From Sneathiella sp. P13V-1 (lineage in GTDB: Bacteria > Pseudomonadota > Alphaproteobacteria > Sneathiellales > Sneathiellaceae): a DNA stretch of 64,000 nucleotides. How positions within the stretch are numbered: position 1 is the stretch's first letter; the number at the start of each line of letters is the position of its first letter. Below, one piece after another: positions 38,187-46,671 of this stretch. Where the stretch lies: the NCBI RefSeq assembly GCF_015143595.1, contig NZ_WYEU01000003.1, positions 124,001-188,000 on the forward strand, read 5' to 3'. A program made the translations under genes and the position numbers. The notes beneath the pieces are model-generated. The model was not told where the DNA came from. It made no database searches and saw only the letters and a list, made by a program, of their open reading frames with translations.

Positions 38187-39469
38187 CCGATGCGTGATTT
38201 TCGCCCTAACGAAAAGGGCGATACAGGGGTTTCCTGAACTCGGCCGATAACGTCACCGCTTAAATAGTCTACGTTTATTTCAAACGCACGGCGTGCGATG
38301 TCATCACTTTCAACCCCCCGCCAAAAGGTCCTAAAGCCATGACTCTTGGCCCGTTCAATAAGAGGCTCAATCCATAACAGATCTTCTTCGTAATCCCCAA
38401 AGAAACTAATTCCGAAAACAGGAAGATCACTCACAGTGTCAAATTCATTCCAGTCAGGCCCCACCTCAAAAACAAACCCAAGAACAAGTGGGTTTAACGT
38501 AGTCAGAATTTGCCGAATACGACTGTTCAAAATACCATCAGGAATATTGGTAATGTTTATGACGAGATGCTTCAAAGTGTACGCAGGTAACTGTTTGATA
38601 ATCCCTGCATATTCGTATCGCCGATAGGAGTTGGCCAAAGTATCGTAATCAACCGTGGCAAATACCAACGGCTTGTTTCCCAAGTTACCCAGTGACCTCA
38701 TGGCAGCCTTGCTTTCATGAAGAAGGCTGTAATCAATTCCTGCTCTTTCCCGCTGACCATGCAAGGCGGCAAGTTCCGAATTTTCGATACGTTCTTTTCT
38801 TCCATCAACCAGTCTGCAAGGCAGCAGTTCAGTCATGGAAACCAGATTTTTCTGGCAATTAACAACAGAACGAAAGAGGACAGAATTTATTTCCTTCGCT
38901 TTGGAAGAGCCATTTTCCTGTTTTTCCTCTTCAACATCAGAAACAGCAAAATTCAGGTACTCAACCAGTTCGTCTGGTGAGTTAAATTCACTAATATGTT
39001 CGATCAGATTGACATCCAAAACTACTGTTTCGATAGAAACCACTTCCTGATCAGGTAGTTCCCCAAATAAGAGTTGCAGTAGCTCTTTAGCCAATTGATT
39101 GGCTTTTTTAAGGCCTTCCTCGTAAGTCGTATCAGCAAAAAGAAGAGCGAAACGGCTTTCCGCCATTTTCACAAACATGTCCTTTTTGCCGAGCTTTTTA
39201 GTGAAAAAAGCTTCCACCGCTTGATCAACACGCTTCTCCAGCTTCTCCCATTGCTGGGCATATTTCTCTTTGACCTGATCCAAGCCGACAATCTGAAGGC
39301 TACTGGCTAGAAGAGATTTGGTAGCCTGTTCCTTGCTACCGCCAAAATTGCGAAGAAACTGCCCGACTTGCCCGATTTCATGATGCTGCACGACCTTACT
39401 CCCCTTCGCATTGGAAGGAGGGGCCGAAGATTGAGCTCCACTTTTTGTAGTATCTTGCATCATTAGCAT
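38183..39469 (-). CDS. Degenerate GGDEF/EAL-like protein
   Basis: This 428-residue soluble protein opens with a low-complexity stretch (about 1-30). A middle part (about 110-170) includes MAESRFALLFADTTYEEG, reminiscent of the core of diguanylate-cyclase-like domains but without GGDEF. The C-terminal half resembles EAL phosphodiesterases in architecture: LVINITNIPDGIL, a GISFFGDYEED segment where the fold's loop 6 would be, and FWRGVESDDIARRAF...DYLSGDVIG, matching the EGVE and QGY ends of EAL domains. The EAL signature and most metal ligands are missing, so it is probably a cyclic di-GMP binder or a protein-interaction module rather than an enzyme. The family call rests on pattern similarity only. 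Confidence 0.6.
   Translation of the reverse strand: MLMMQDTTKSGAQSSAPPSNAKGSKVVQHHEIGQVGQFLRNFGGSKEQATKSLLASSLQIVGLDQVKEKYAQQWEKLEKRVDQAVEAFFTKKLGKKDMFVKMAESRFALLFADTTYEEGLKKANQLAKELLQLLFGELPDQEVVSIETVVLDVNLIEHISEFNSPDELVEYLNFAVSDVEEEKQENGSSKAKEINSVLFRSVVNCQKNLVSMTELLPCRLVDGRKERIENSELAALHGQRERAGIDYSLLHESKAAMRSLGNLGNKPLVFATVDYDTLANSYRRYEYAGIIKQLPAYTLKHLVINITNIPDGILNSRIRQILTTLNPLVLGFVFEVGPDWNEFDTVSDLPVFGISFFGDYEEDLLWIEPLIERAKSHGFRTFWRGVESDDIARRAFEINVDYLSGDVIGRVQETPVSPFSLGRKSRIG
38201..38221. repeat. Inverted repeat inside the 3' end of the degenerate EAL gene
   Basis: TCGCCCT (38201-38207) and AGGGCGA (38215-38221) form a 7-bp hairpin 15 bases past the stop of the plus-strand methyltransferase gene. 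It lies within the coding sequence of the opposite gene and has no U-tract on either strand. It could slow or end plus-strand transcription, but this is weak. Confidence 0.45.
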
Positions 39470-39713
39470 TCGAACAAAGTATTTACAGTTACCGAATCAG
39501 TCTCTGATTTTACCATTGGCAAATCGGCTTAATATCCCCAAAACTTGGTAAAAAATGGTTAACCTCAATCATCAAACCATTATTTTGTTTAGCCTTTTCT
39601 CATCAATTAAATTTGAATGCTTATTTAAACCTCCTGTTAACGCCACAGAGTCATCGTATTTCTGACAAAAGCCAAACCCATGATGGCGTTTAACTTTTAA
39701 AGAGGAGAGCAGG

Positions 39714-40085
39714 ATGGTTGATCTGGATAATCTTGAAATTGGCGTTCCGATCGCAGCGACCAATCTGATCTACCCTCGATCTCTAGAACCTTTTCACGTT
39801 TCAACGGTGAAGCAACAATTTCAAAAACTGTCAGGAGCTGCCCATTGGTGCGGATACGCTTTCTTAAATTCCATACCCGCACAGCTCCGCCGAAATATTA
39901 TGTGTCATACCGAAACTGAAAATGTCGGGGTGGTTATGTTTAGCGAAACGCCCAGTCAGAACAGGTTCATCATCCGTGACATTCACGATAATTTCAGACT
40001 TCTAAACCCAGACGGTCACACAATATTTATGGCAGAGCAGCTGGATGATGTGCTGGACAAGTTTTTGAAACGCGCCCTCAGCTGA
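39714..40085 (+). CDS. Hypothetical protein
   Basis: This 123-residue soluble protein without signal peptide or membrane helix has mixed alpha/beta composition, a conserved-looking HWCGYAFL segment and C-terminal LDDVLDKFLKRAL helix. I do not recognise its family. A strong ribosome-binding site (AAAGAGGAGAGCAGG) precedes the ATG, which argues that it is a real gene. It is followed by the TusA-like gene after about 60 bases on the same strand. Confidence 0.75.
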   Translation: MVDLDNLEIGVPIAATNLIYPRSLEPFHVSTVKQQFQKLSGAAHWCGYAFLNSIPAQLRRNIMCHTETENVGVVMFSETPSQNRFIIRDIHDNFRLLNPDGHTIFMAEQLDDVLDKFLKRALS

Positions 40086-40146
40086 TTGCTTGATCCCCAC
40101 TCGTTTGTGGCTATAGTTCCCTCAAGTATCACTGAAGGAATTGATT

Positions 40147-40383
40147 GTGCAGGAACACTCTCTTGACACCACAGGGTTAAGCTGTCCATTGCCGGTTTTA
40201 AAAGCAAAAAAACTGGCAAAAACACTTGAGATTGGGGACCTCCTGACAGTAACTGCGACAGATCCGGCCTCAAAGATTGACTTTGGCCATTTCTGCCATA
40301 CAGACGGCCACACCCTTCTTTCTCAAGAAGAAAAAGAGGGTGTGTTCACCTATCATATTCAGATTGGCGTAAAGCCCGAGTAG
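40147..40383 (+). CDS. TusA family sulfurtransferase
   Basis: This 78-residue small protein has the CPxP motif at residues 13-16 (CPLP), where Cys13 would carry the persulfide sulfur. TusA-family proteins relay sulfur for tRNA thiolation, molybdenum-cofactor maturation or sulfur oxidation. The GTG at 40147 is chosen because GAAGGAA lies six bases before it; the upstream TTG at 40141 abuts that site directly. The stop is one base from the stop of the convergent MscS gene. Confidence 0.88.
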   Translation: MQEHSLDTTGLSCPLPVLKAKKLAKTLEIGDLLTVTATDPASKIDFGHFCHTDGHTLLSQEEKEGVFTYHIQIGVKPE

Positions 40384-40384
40384 T

Positions 40385-41584
40385 TCAGCCTTCGCCTTCA
40401 TTTCCATGAGGTTGATTAGTTGAGACCTGAGTGCTTTTTCCAACTCCCTCGCTCGGTGGGACAAACGCTTCCGGAATATCGGCCCCTTCTTTTCCTCGAT
40501 ATATTGTCATGGACGGGAAGGCGAACCCGGTTCCCGCACCTTCTACGATCTGCTTGATGTTGTATGCAAAATCCTGCTTGATCGAGAGCCATTCACCCCA
40601 ATTAGTCGTTTTGGTAAAGCAGTAGATCATGATGTCAATACTGCTCGCATTAAAGCTATCAGTGACGACAAATAAAGTAGCTTCCTCTGGTTGAGCGAAA
40701 TCGGGGTTCCCAATCAGATAATCCTTTATTTGCTCCGTAATGGCCTGAAGCTGTTGAACTGATGTGGAATACTCAACACCAATTTTCCAGTAAATCCGGC
40801 GATAGGTCATTTCTGAAAAATTAGTGACAGCCTTATCAGCAAATACCGCATTTGGAACAATGGTCGGTGCCTTATCAAAACGGCGGATCATTGTGGAGCG
40901 GAACCCGATTTTCTCAACAGTTCCTTCAACAATGCCTTCAACAAGCACCCAGTCCCCCACATGGAAGCGTTTCTCTGCAAGAATAAGAAAACCACTGATC
41001 AGGTTTTTAAATAGATCCTGAGCACCCAAGGCAACGGCAACACCAACGAGTCCAAAACCCGCAATAATCGGACCTACTTGAATGCCCCATAATTCCAAAA
41101 TAGTCGCAGCACCAAGGCAAACAACCAGTCCTTTCAGTACCTTGATCGTGAAAGAGACCATCTCTTCTGAAAATATCTGCTCCAGCTTGCTCATTAAAAA
41201 GCGAAGTGGATCTACAAGACAAAATAATCCCCAGAAAAGGTTAAATACGATGAGAGAACGGACGATATGATCAGACATGCCGTTCAAAACTTCTTTGTCT
41301 GCGAAACCGCTGATTTCAATAGCAGCATAAGCGCCGATGACAATAGGAACGAAGCGAATTGGCCCTTCCAGTGCATCAACAATCTGATCGTCAAAGCTGT
41401 TACGGGTGCGGCGGGTCAGACCTATAAGCCGGTTGACAACAAATCTTGTGAAGACCCCTCTGAGTGTCAGGGCAACGAGTAAAATAGCAAGCGCGGGAAT
41501 TATGGCGTTAAATTCAATACCCATATATCCATCATTCCAGACATCCTTCAGGATCTCCCAGAATTTGACGATTGATGCTTCCAA
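40385..41584 (-). CDS. MscS family mechanosensitive ion channel
   Basis: This 399-residue inner-membrane protein has several N-terminal membrane helices, then the pore-lining helix region (GFGLVGVAVALGAQDLFKNL) and the MscS beta domain (EKRFHVGDWV, GTVEKIGFRST, IVPNAVFADKAVTNFS). It would open under hypo-osmotic shock to release solutes. The start is probably TTG at 41584, with GAGGGA a suitable distance upstream and no better ATG. The C-terminal tail is Ser/Thr/Gly/Glu-rich. Confidence 0.92.
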   Translation of the reverse strand: MEASIVKFWEILKDVWNDGYMGIEFNAIIPALAILLVALTLRGVFTRFVVNRLIGLTRRTRNSFDDQIVDALEGPIRFVPIVIGAYAAIEISGFADKEVLNGMSDHIVRSLIVFNLFWGLFCLVDPLRFLMSKLEQIFSEEMVSFTIKVLKGLVVCLGAATILELWGIQVGPIIAGFGLVGVAVALGAQDLFKNLISGFLILAEKRFHVGDWVLVEGIVEGTVEKIGFRSTMIRRFDKAPTIVPNAVFADKAVTNFSEMTYRRIYWKIGVEYSTSVQQLQAITEQIKDYLIGNPDFAQPEEATLFVVTDSFNASSIDIMIYCFTKTTNWGEWLSIKQDFAYNIKQIVEGAGTGFAFPSMTIYRGKEGADIPEAFVPPSEGVGKSTQVSTNQPHGNEGEG

Positions 41585-41635
41585 AATATTCCCTCTTTAA
41601 TAATTCCGCTCACGAGTATCTGAGTGAAGGTTGAC

Positions 41636-42691
41636 TTAACCGCTGATTTTGACAACTTCAAGAAAACGATCTACTTCGCATTCTGTAGTATTCCACGACG
41701 TTACAAGTCTCACATTTCCTTCGCTCCGCTTCCCCATCACGTAGAAAAGAAAACCATCTTCTTCAAGATTTGTGATCATTTTTTCAGAAAGGGTTACAAA
41801 AAGAATATTCGCATCCACACTATGATCGATCACAATCGGATTTTCATTATTGGAAGCAAGTCCTGTCGCCAGACGGGTCGCCATCTGGTTGGCATGATCC
41901 GCCATTTCAAGCCAAAGACCGTCCTCCACATAGCGTTTCAGCTGCGCTGACAGGTATCTGGATTTTGAGAACAGGTGAGCCCCCCGCTTACGTCTAAACT
42001 CAAATTCCTTGGCTTTTTCCTGATTGAAAAAGACAACCGCTTCAACAGCCATGGCTCCGTTCTTTGTCGCTCCGAAAGAAAGGATATCAACGCCCCCTTT
42101 CCAGGTAATTTCCGAAGGATGACATCCAAGAGAGGCAACTGCATTGGCAAATCTCGCACCATCCATATGCAAGCCGAGATTATAGTCTTTTGCCACCTGA
42201 CCGACAGCAGCCACCTCATCAGGTGTGTAAACAGTCCCACATTCAGTTGTCTGAGTAATGCTGATGGCCTTTGGCGGGACGTGATGCACATTTTCCGGAT
42301 CAGTCCTGGATAAGGCGTCTTCCAAAACTTGAGGGTCAAGTTTCCCTGCATCTCCATCCAGCAAAACGAGTTTGGCCCCACCAGTGTAGAACTCTGGCGC
42401 CCCGCATTCATCCCCTTCAATATGGGCAAGTTTGTGACAATAAACCGAGCCGTAGGAAGGTGTCAGCACAGACAGAGAGAGTACATTTGCCGCTGTTCCT
42501 GTTGCCACGGGAAACGCACGCAAGTCGCAGCCGAACAAATCCTGAAGCTGTTTTTCCATCTGAATTGTTGTCTGGTCATTACCATAGCCCATTGCCGGCC
42601 CTTGATTTTCCTGCAGCAATGCATCCATCAACTCCGGGCAAACGGGAGCTGCGTTATCACTGGCAAAATTCTTGCGCGTAATGGCTGACAT
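41636..42691 (-). CDS. Low-specificity L-threonine aldolase (beta-eliminating lyase family)
   Basis: This 351-residue PLP enzyme of fold type I cleaves L-threonine or L-allo-threonine to glycine and acetaldehyde. Asp177 in HMDGAR contacts the cofactor and Lys210 in FGATKNGA is the Schiff-base lysine. It lies five bases after the JAMM peptidase gene, so it is probably the last gene of a three-gene operon. The family also includes phenylserine and beta-hydroxy-amino-acid aldolases, so the exact preference is open. Confidence 0.9.
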   Translation of the reverse strand: MSAITRKNFASDNAAPVCPELMDALLQENQGPAMGYGNDQTTIQMEKQLQDLFGCDLRAFPVATGTAANVLSLSVLTPSYGSVYCHKLAHIEGDECGAPEFYTGGAKLVLLDGDAGKLDPQVLEDALSRTDPENVHHVPPKAISITQTTECGTVYTPDEVAAVGQVAKDYNLGLHMDGARFANAVASLGCHPSEITWKGGVDILSFGATKNGAMAVEAVVFFNQEKAKEFEFRRKRGAHLFSKSRYLSAQLKRYVEDGLWLEMADHANQMATRLATGLASNNENPIVIDHSVDANILFVTLSEKMITNLEEDGFLFYVMGKRSEGNVRLVTSWNTTECEVDRFLEVVKISG

Positions 42692-42696
42692 TAGCT

Positions 42697-43110
42697 CTAT
42701 TTTCCTTCTATCTTCAATTCAGCTTTTTCAAACCCATCATCGGAAGATGGGTGAAAAGCAGCGATTTCAATTTTATTTGCATTATCAACAGAAGCGATCA
42801 GCCAAAAAAGATCTGGCTCGTAGATCATCTTCTCATCCGTCTTTGACGGTCTGGCATCCCCATCTGGGTGCGAGTGGAAGACACCTATAACCGCGCGACC
42901 GTCTTCACGGCACTGTTTTTCCGCCTTAATCCGAACCGTGGGATCAATTTCAAAAAACCGCTTTGGCTCACTGGCAATATTTTCTGACACAATAACCTGA
43001 GACACACATGCATCATTTCCGATGAGCAAAGCACAGGCTTCCTCAGGATAGCAACGTCTCCCCAAGTCCTTTAATTGTTTCATATGCTCAGATGTAATGC
43101 ACAACTGCAT
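42697..43110 (-). CDS. JAMM/MPN+ metallopeptidase (M67 family)
   Basis: This 137-residue protein has an intact JAMM zinc motif: a glutamate in PEEACALLIG, then HSHPDGDARPSKTD with His79, His81, Ser89 and Asp92 (HxHx7SxxD). Bacterial stand-alone JAMM proteins cleave isopeptide-like or C-terminal bonds, often next to ubiquitin-fold sulfur carriers such as ThiS or MoaD. Here no such partner is adjacent. It lies between the small membrane protein gene (7 bases) and the threonine aldolase gene (5 bases). Confidence 0.88.
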   Translation of the reverse strand: MQLCITSEHMKQLKDLGRRCYPEEACALLIGNDACVSQVIVSENIASEPKRFFEIDPTVRIKAEKQCREDGRAVIGVFHSHPDGDARPSKTDEKMIYEPDLFWLIASVDNANKIEIAAFHPSSDDGFEKAELKIEGK

Positions 43111-43117
43111 GTCTGGC

Positions 43118-43474
43118 TCAAGGGTTCAGCAAAAGACGGCCAATCTCTTTTCCGGTTGCCGGACTAAACACCAGAATGAGTTCAGGTTTTTCAAATCGTT
43201 CATATGTAATCAACAGTAAGCCTTGATCCGCTTTAACAGATCCCACACTTAAGCCAGCGGGAACGTTGATGTTAACTTCGCCAAAACTTGAAATACTGCT
43301 GGTGACGATACCTGTTGGTAGCGGAATTTCCTGCACTGTTTCGGTTTCTGTCGTCTTCGTTGCGCGCTTATAAATCGTCACACCGATCAGGGATGCCACA
43401 CCAATAATTAAAATTCCGAGAATAATCACAACGGATTTCAGAAAAGTGGTGTTTGGAACTTCTTCTTCTGTCAT
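43118..43474 (-). CDS. Small single-pass membrane protein (DUF6476-like)
   Basis: This 118-residue protein has one hydrophobic helix (VVIILGILIIGVASLIGVTIY, about residues 13-33) and a beta-rich periplasmic part ending ERFEKPELILVFSPATGKEIGRLL. The layout and its divergent position next to an RluD gene match small alphaproteobacterial proteins of the DUF6476 type; the function is unknown. The start at 43474 is chosen because the longer frame (to 43534) would overlap the divergent rluD start. Confidence 0.75.
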   Translation of the reverse strand: MTEEEVPNTTFLKSVVIILGILIIGVASLIGVTIYKRATKTTETETVQEIPLPTGIVTSSISSFGEVNINVPAGLSVGSVKADQGLLLITYERFEKPELILVFSPATGKEIGRLLLNP

Positions 43475-43512
43475 AAGATCTGCCAGTATAGTTTCTTTAC
43501 GGATATCCACAT

Positions 43513-44484
43513 ATGCCATCACCTGAAGGTACACATCAAGTTGAAGTTTCGGCCGAAGACGTTGGAGAACGTCTGGACAGGTTTCTTGCGGAAAAATTAG
43601 GGGGCCTTTCCCGAAATCGTGTAAAACCTTTGGTTAAAGATGGCAAGGCAAGCCTTGCTGGTGAAGTTATCACGGATCCTTCACGCCGCGTTCGTGAAGG
43701 CGAAATTTATGAGATCACAATTCCGGAAGCCCGCGATCCCGATCCGATACCACAAGACATCCCCCTCGATATTGTATTTGAGGATGAACATCTGATTGTG
43801 GTCAACAAGCCCGCCCGTATGGTCGTTCACCCTGCGGCAGGAAATTGGAGCGGCACCCTTGTCAACGCATTGCTTTTTCACTGCGGCGATAGCCTTTCTG
43901 GGATTGGAGGGGTAAAACGCCCTGGCATTGTCCACCGTATTGACAAAGAAACCAGTGGTCTGATGGTAGTTGCAAAAACGGACGCTGCTCATCAGGGCCT
44001 GGCCACGCTATTTGAAAATCATGACATCGAAAGAACCTACCGCGCCATTGTCTGGGGCCGCGTTTATCCTCTATCCGGTACGATTGAGGGCAACATCGGG
44101 CGCGACCCCCATAATCGAAAGCGTATGGCAATCGTGACAAACGGCGGGAAAGAAGCGATTACCCATTATGAAGTTGAAGAAAACTTCGAAGACATCGCCT
44201 GTCTGGTAAAATGCAATTTAGAAACAGGTAGAACCCACCAGATCAGGGTGCATATGGCTAAAGAAGGTCATCCTTTAGTGGGCGATCCTGTCTATACGCG
44301 GCCCAAACTCAGCCGTACAAAATCACTTCCCGAAGCCCGGCAAAATGTCATACGCAAATTTCCAAGGCAGGCTTTACATGCACAAACCCTTGGTTTTGTG
44401 CACCCCATCACAAACAAACCCTTGAAATTTGAGGTAGAATTCCCATCTGACATGAAGAAACTGCTTCATGCATTTCGGGGGTAG
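43513..44484 (+). CDS. rluD: RluA/RluD family pseudouridine synthase
   Basis: This 323-residue enzyme isomerises uridine to pseudouridine in large-subunit rRNA. An N-terminal S4 domain (GERLDRFLAEKLGGLSRNRV) is followed by the synthase domain with catalytic Asp144 in HRIDKETSGL. The C-terminal RTHQIRVH and HPLVGDPVY motifs are present. S4 plus synthase and the length suggest RluD (helix 69), although RluC cannot be strictly excluded. It lies just upstream of rpoH, a conserved alphaproteobacterial neighbourhood. Confidence 0.93.
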   Translation: MPSPEGTHQVEVSAEDVGERLDRFLAEKLGGLSRNRVKPLVKDGKASLAGEVITDPSRRVREGEIYEITIPEARDPDPIPQDIPLDIVFEDEHLIVVNKPARMVVHPAAGNWSGTLVNALLFHCGDSLSGIGGVKRPGIVHRIDKETSGLMVVAKTDAAHQGLATLFENHDIERTYRAIVWGRVYPLSGTIEGNIGRDPHNRKRMAIVTNGGKEAITHYEVEENFEDIACLVKCNLETGRTHQIRVHMAKEGHPLVGDPVYTRPKLSRTKSLPEARQNVIRKFPRQALHAQTLGFVHPITNKPLKFEVEFPSDMKKLLHAFRG

Positions 44485-44611
44485 GAGTGCGCTGATCGCG
44501 TAACGACAGTAAACCAATATCCCTTATACTACGTAGAAGTTTCATAAAAGCTGGCTAAGATAGCAGTGATCCGGAACTTGCTACATCAACAAGGAGAGGG
44601 TTTAAAACCAA

Positions 44612-45490
44612 ATGAGCAATTCGTCTCTGCCAACCATCACACCTGAAGGTGGGTTGACGCGCTACCTTCAGGAAATTCGCAAATTCCCAATGCTGGATCC
44701 AGACGAGGAATACATGCTGGCAAAAGCCTGGAAGGAACGTGAGGATTCGGAAGCCGCTCACAAAATGGTGACGAGCCATCTACGTCTTGTGGCCAAGATT
44801 GCCATGGGTTACCGCGGATATGGCCTCCCCGTTGGAGAATTGATCGCCGAAGGCAATGTCGGCATGATGCAAGCCGTTAAACGATTTGAACCTGAAAAAG
44901 GGTTTCGACTGTCCACATATGCAATGTGGTGGATCAGGGCTGCCATTCAGGAATACATTCTTCGCACATGGTCCCTTGTGAAAATGGGGACAACGGCGGC
45001 GCAGAAGAAACTCTTCTTTAACCTCCGCAAAGTCAAAGGCCAAATACAAGCCATTGATGATGGCGACATGACACCAGAACAGGTGGAGACCATTTCCACA
45101 AAACTAGGCGTGTCCGAGGAAGAAGTTGTCAACATGAACCGCCGCCTTACTGCGCCGGATCATAGCCTGAACTCGCCAATGCGTGCTGATAGCGAAGGAG
45201 AGTGGATGGACTGGCTCGAAGATGACAGTCCAAATCAGGAAACCGTATATGCGGAAAGTGAAGAGCTGAAACGCCGTAAAGCAATGCTGGAAAGCGCAAT
45301 GGATTGCCTGAACGACCGCGAGAAGCATATTCTCACTCATCGCCGCCTACGCGAAGACCCTTTGACACTTGAAGATCTGAGCCAGGAGTTCGGCATCAGC
45401 CGCGAACGGGTTCGTCAGATTGAAGTTCGCGCCTTCGAAAAGCTACAGAAGGCAGTAAAAGCCAAAGCGTTTGAAGAGCGTTTGAACTAA
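44612..45490 (+). CDS. rpoH: RNA polymerase sigma factor RpoH (sigma-32)
   Basis: This 292-residue heat-shock sigma factor has region 2 at about residues 50-120 (SHLRLVAKIA, GNVGMMQAVKRFEPEKGFRLSTYAMWWIR). The RpoH-specific box QKKLFFNLRK at 131-140 binds core polymerase and is a target for chaperone/FtsH control. Region 4 ends in SRERVRQIEVRAFEKLQKA. It directs transcription of chaperone and protease genes. TATACT (44526-44531) upstream could be a -10 element, with no clear -35. ftsH, whose product degrades RpoH in other bacteria, is at the other end of the window. Confidence 0.94.
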   Translation: MSNSSLPTITPEGGLTRYLQEIRKFPMLDPDEEYMLAKAWKEREDSEAAHKMVTSHLRLVAKIAMGYRGYGLPVGELIAEGNVGMMQAVKRFEPEKGFRLSTYAMWWIRAAIQEYILRTWSLVKMGTTAAQKKLFFNLRKVKGQIQAIDDGDMTPEQVETISTKLGVSEEEVVNMNRRLTAPDHSLNSPMRADSEGEWMDWLEDDSPNQETVYAESEELKRRKAMLESAMDCLNDREKHILTHRRLREDPLTLEDLSQEFGISRERVRQIEVRAFEKLQKAVKAKAFEERLN

Positions 45491-45510
45491 ATGACCTTTT
45501 CAATATGAAA

Positions 45511-45530
45511 AAGCCGCTGTGGAGCGGCTT
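45511..45530 (+). terminator. Intrinsic terminator of rpoH
   Basis: AAGCCGCT (45511-45518) and AGCGGCTT (45523-45530) form a tight hairpin with a four-base loop, followed by a run of T on the plus strand, 21 bases after the rpoH stop. Confidence 0.9.
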
Positions 45531-45635
45531 TTTTTGTGCGCATCTTCATTATGTTGCACTTGCGAGAAAAGCGACTATGATTGCTCGATAACCTATCAAT
45601 CAGAAACAACCCACCCAACCAACAGGGGGCACGAT

Positions 45636-46196
45636 ATGAAACGTACCATTACGCTATCCGCAGCACTTATTGCCCTTGGCAGCACACCAGCTCTGGCCCA
45701 CACCGGTCATGATGCAGGCGGCCTTATCTCTGGCCTTTCCCACCCACTTCTTGGACTGGATCACATCTTGGCAATGGTCGCTGTCGGCCTATTCGCAGTT
45801 CAAAGCGGCGGCAAAAGCAAATATACACTACCAGCACTTTTCGTCGTAGCTATGCTGGCAGGCGGTGCACTTGGCTTGACTGCCCTTAACGTTCCATTTG
45901 TTGAAGCCGGTATCGTTGGATCCGTTGTTCTGTTGGGTGCAGCAATTGCCTTTGGACGTAAAATCCCAACGGTCGTTTCCGCAACCATGATTGCAGTATT
46001 TGCCATGTTCCACGGTGTCGCACACGGTGCTGAAATTCCAGCGACAGCTTCAGTACTGACATTTGCGGCTGGCATGACTGTTTCAACAGCTGCCTTACAT
46101 GTACTCGGCTTAGGGATCGGAACTGTTGCCCCTGCTGTACTGCGTATCGCTGGAGCAGCTATTGCTCTTAGTGGTCTTGCCCTGACAGCGATGTAA
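45636..46196 (+). CDS. HupE/UreJ family protein, probable nickel/cobalt transporter
   Basis: This 186-residue membrane protein has a signal-peptide-like start ending in AHTGH and about six hydrophobic helices. The family-defining HPLLGLDHILAMVAVGLFA sits at about residues 36-54, and the family-typical FAMFHGVAHGAE lies further on. HupE/UreJ proteins are permeases for nickel or cobalt, often near hydrogenase or urease genes, which are not found here. AGGGGG lies before the ATG at 45636. The reading frame is open further upstream but would run through the rpoH terminator. It has its own promoter region and terminator. Confidence 0.9.
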   Translation: MKRTITLSAALIALGSTPALAHTGHDAGGLISGLSHPLLGLDHILAMVAVGLFAVQSGGKSKYTLPALFVVAMLAGGALGLTALNVPFVEAGIVGSVVLLGAAIAFGRKIPTVVSATMIAVFAMFHGVAHGAEIPATASVLTFAAGMTVSTAALHVLGLGIGTVAPAVLRIAGAAIALSGLALTAM

Positions 46197-46220
46197 AAAA
46201 GCAGTCATTAAAAAACAAAA

Positions 46221-46236
46221 GGGCCCTCTCGGGCCC
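46221..46236. terminator. Bidirectional intrinsic terminator
   Basis: GGGCCC-TCTC-GGGCCC forms a strong short hairpin, extended by AA/TT pairs. A-rich sequence on the left and TTTTTT on the right give U-tracts both ways. It ends the HupE gene (plus) and the monooxygenase-like gene (minus). Confidence 0.9.
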
Positions 46237-46243
46237 TTTTTTA

Positions 46244-46603
46244 TTAGCGAGAGAAACCCGCCGCCGATTTCATAGGAACATATCCCATAGGCTTCATCGC
46301 CTTTTGAACCCGTTCATCCGGATCACCATATAAAGTACATGCTGTAGGTTTAAGTACACCCATAAACCGGCCTGCAAACTTGCTTCCAAAATTACCCATA
46401 TGGACCATAGTTGCGTCAGAATCTGTGTAACGTTCAAAGATATGACAGACTTTTTCATCTTCGCTGAGAGACCACTCATAGTTTAGTGCACCAGGCTCAT
46501 CGGCCTTGGTCGCTTCTGACATCTCTACCATCAGGCTTTTAAGTTCGTCCAGCTTGCCGTCTTTTACATCGGCTTCGATAATCCAATAGACATGGTTTGA
46601 CAT
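46244..46603 (-). CDS. Antibiotic biosynthesis monooxygenase (ABM)-domain protein, putative quinol monooxygenase
   Basis: This 119-residue protein has one ferredoxin-like ABM domain: YWIIEADVKDGKLDELKSLM, EPGALNYEWSLSED, IFERYTDSDATMVHM. Such small dimeric proteins include quinol monooxygenases (YgiN), heme-degrading and polyketide-modifying enzymes. The C-terminal 30 residues go beyond the core domain. No catalytic assignment is possible from sequence. GGGGACAACC precedes the ATG. Confidence 0.82.
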   Translation of the reverse strand: MSNHVYWIIEADVKDGKLDELKSLMVEMSEATKADEPGALNYEWSLSEDEKVCHIFERYTDSDATMVHMGNFGSKFAGRFMGVLKPTACTLYGDPDERVQKAMKPMGYVPMKSAAGFSR

Positions 46604-46671
46604 GGTTGTCCCCGTTTTGTTTGTTGCGTTACAGGAACTATATCAAAGCATTACACATTCATGTAGATTTT

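Noticed and set aside
45519-45635. N-terminal extension of the HupE-like frame
   Set aside because: It would start inside the rpoH terminator stem. A good ribosome-binding site and a signal peptide mark the ATG at 45636.
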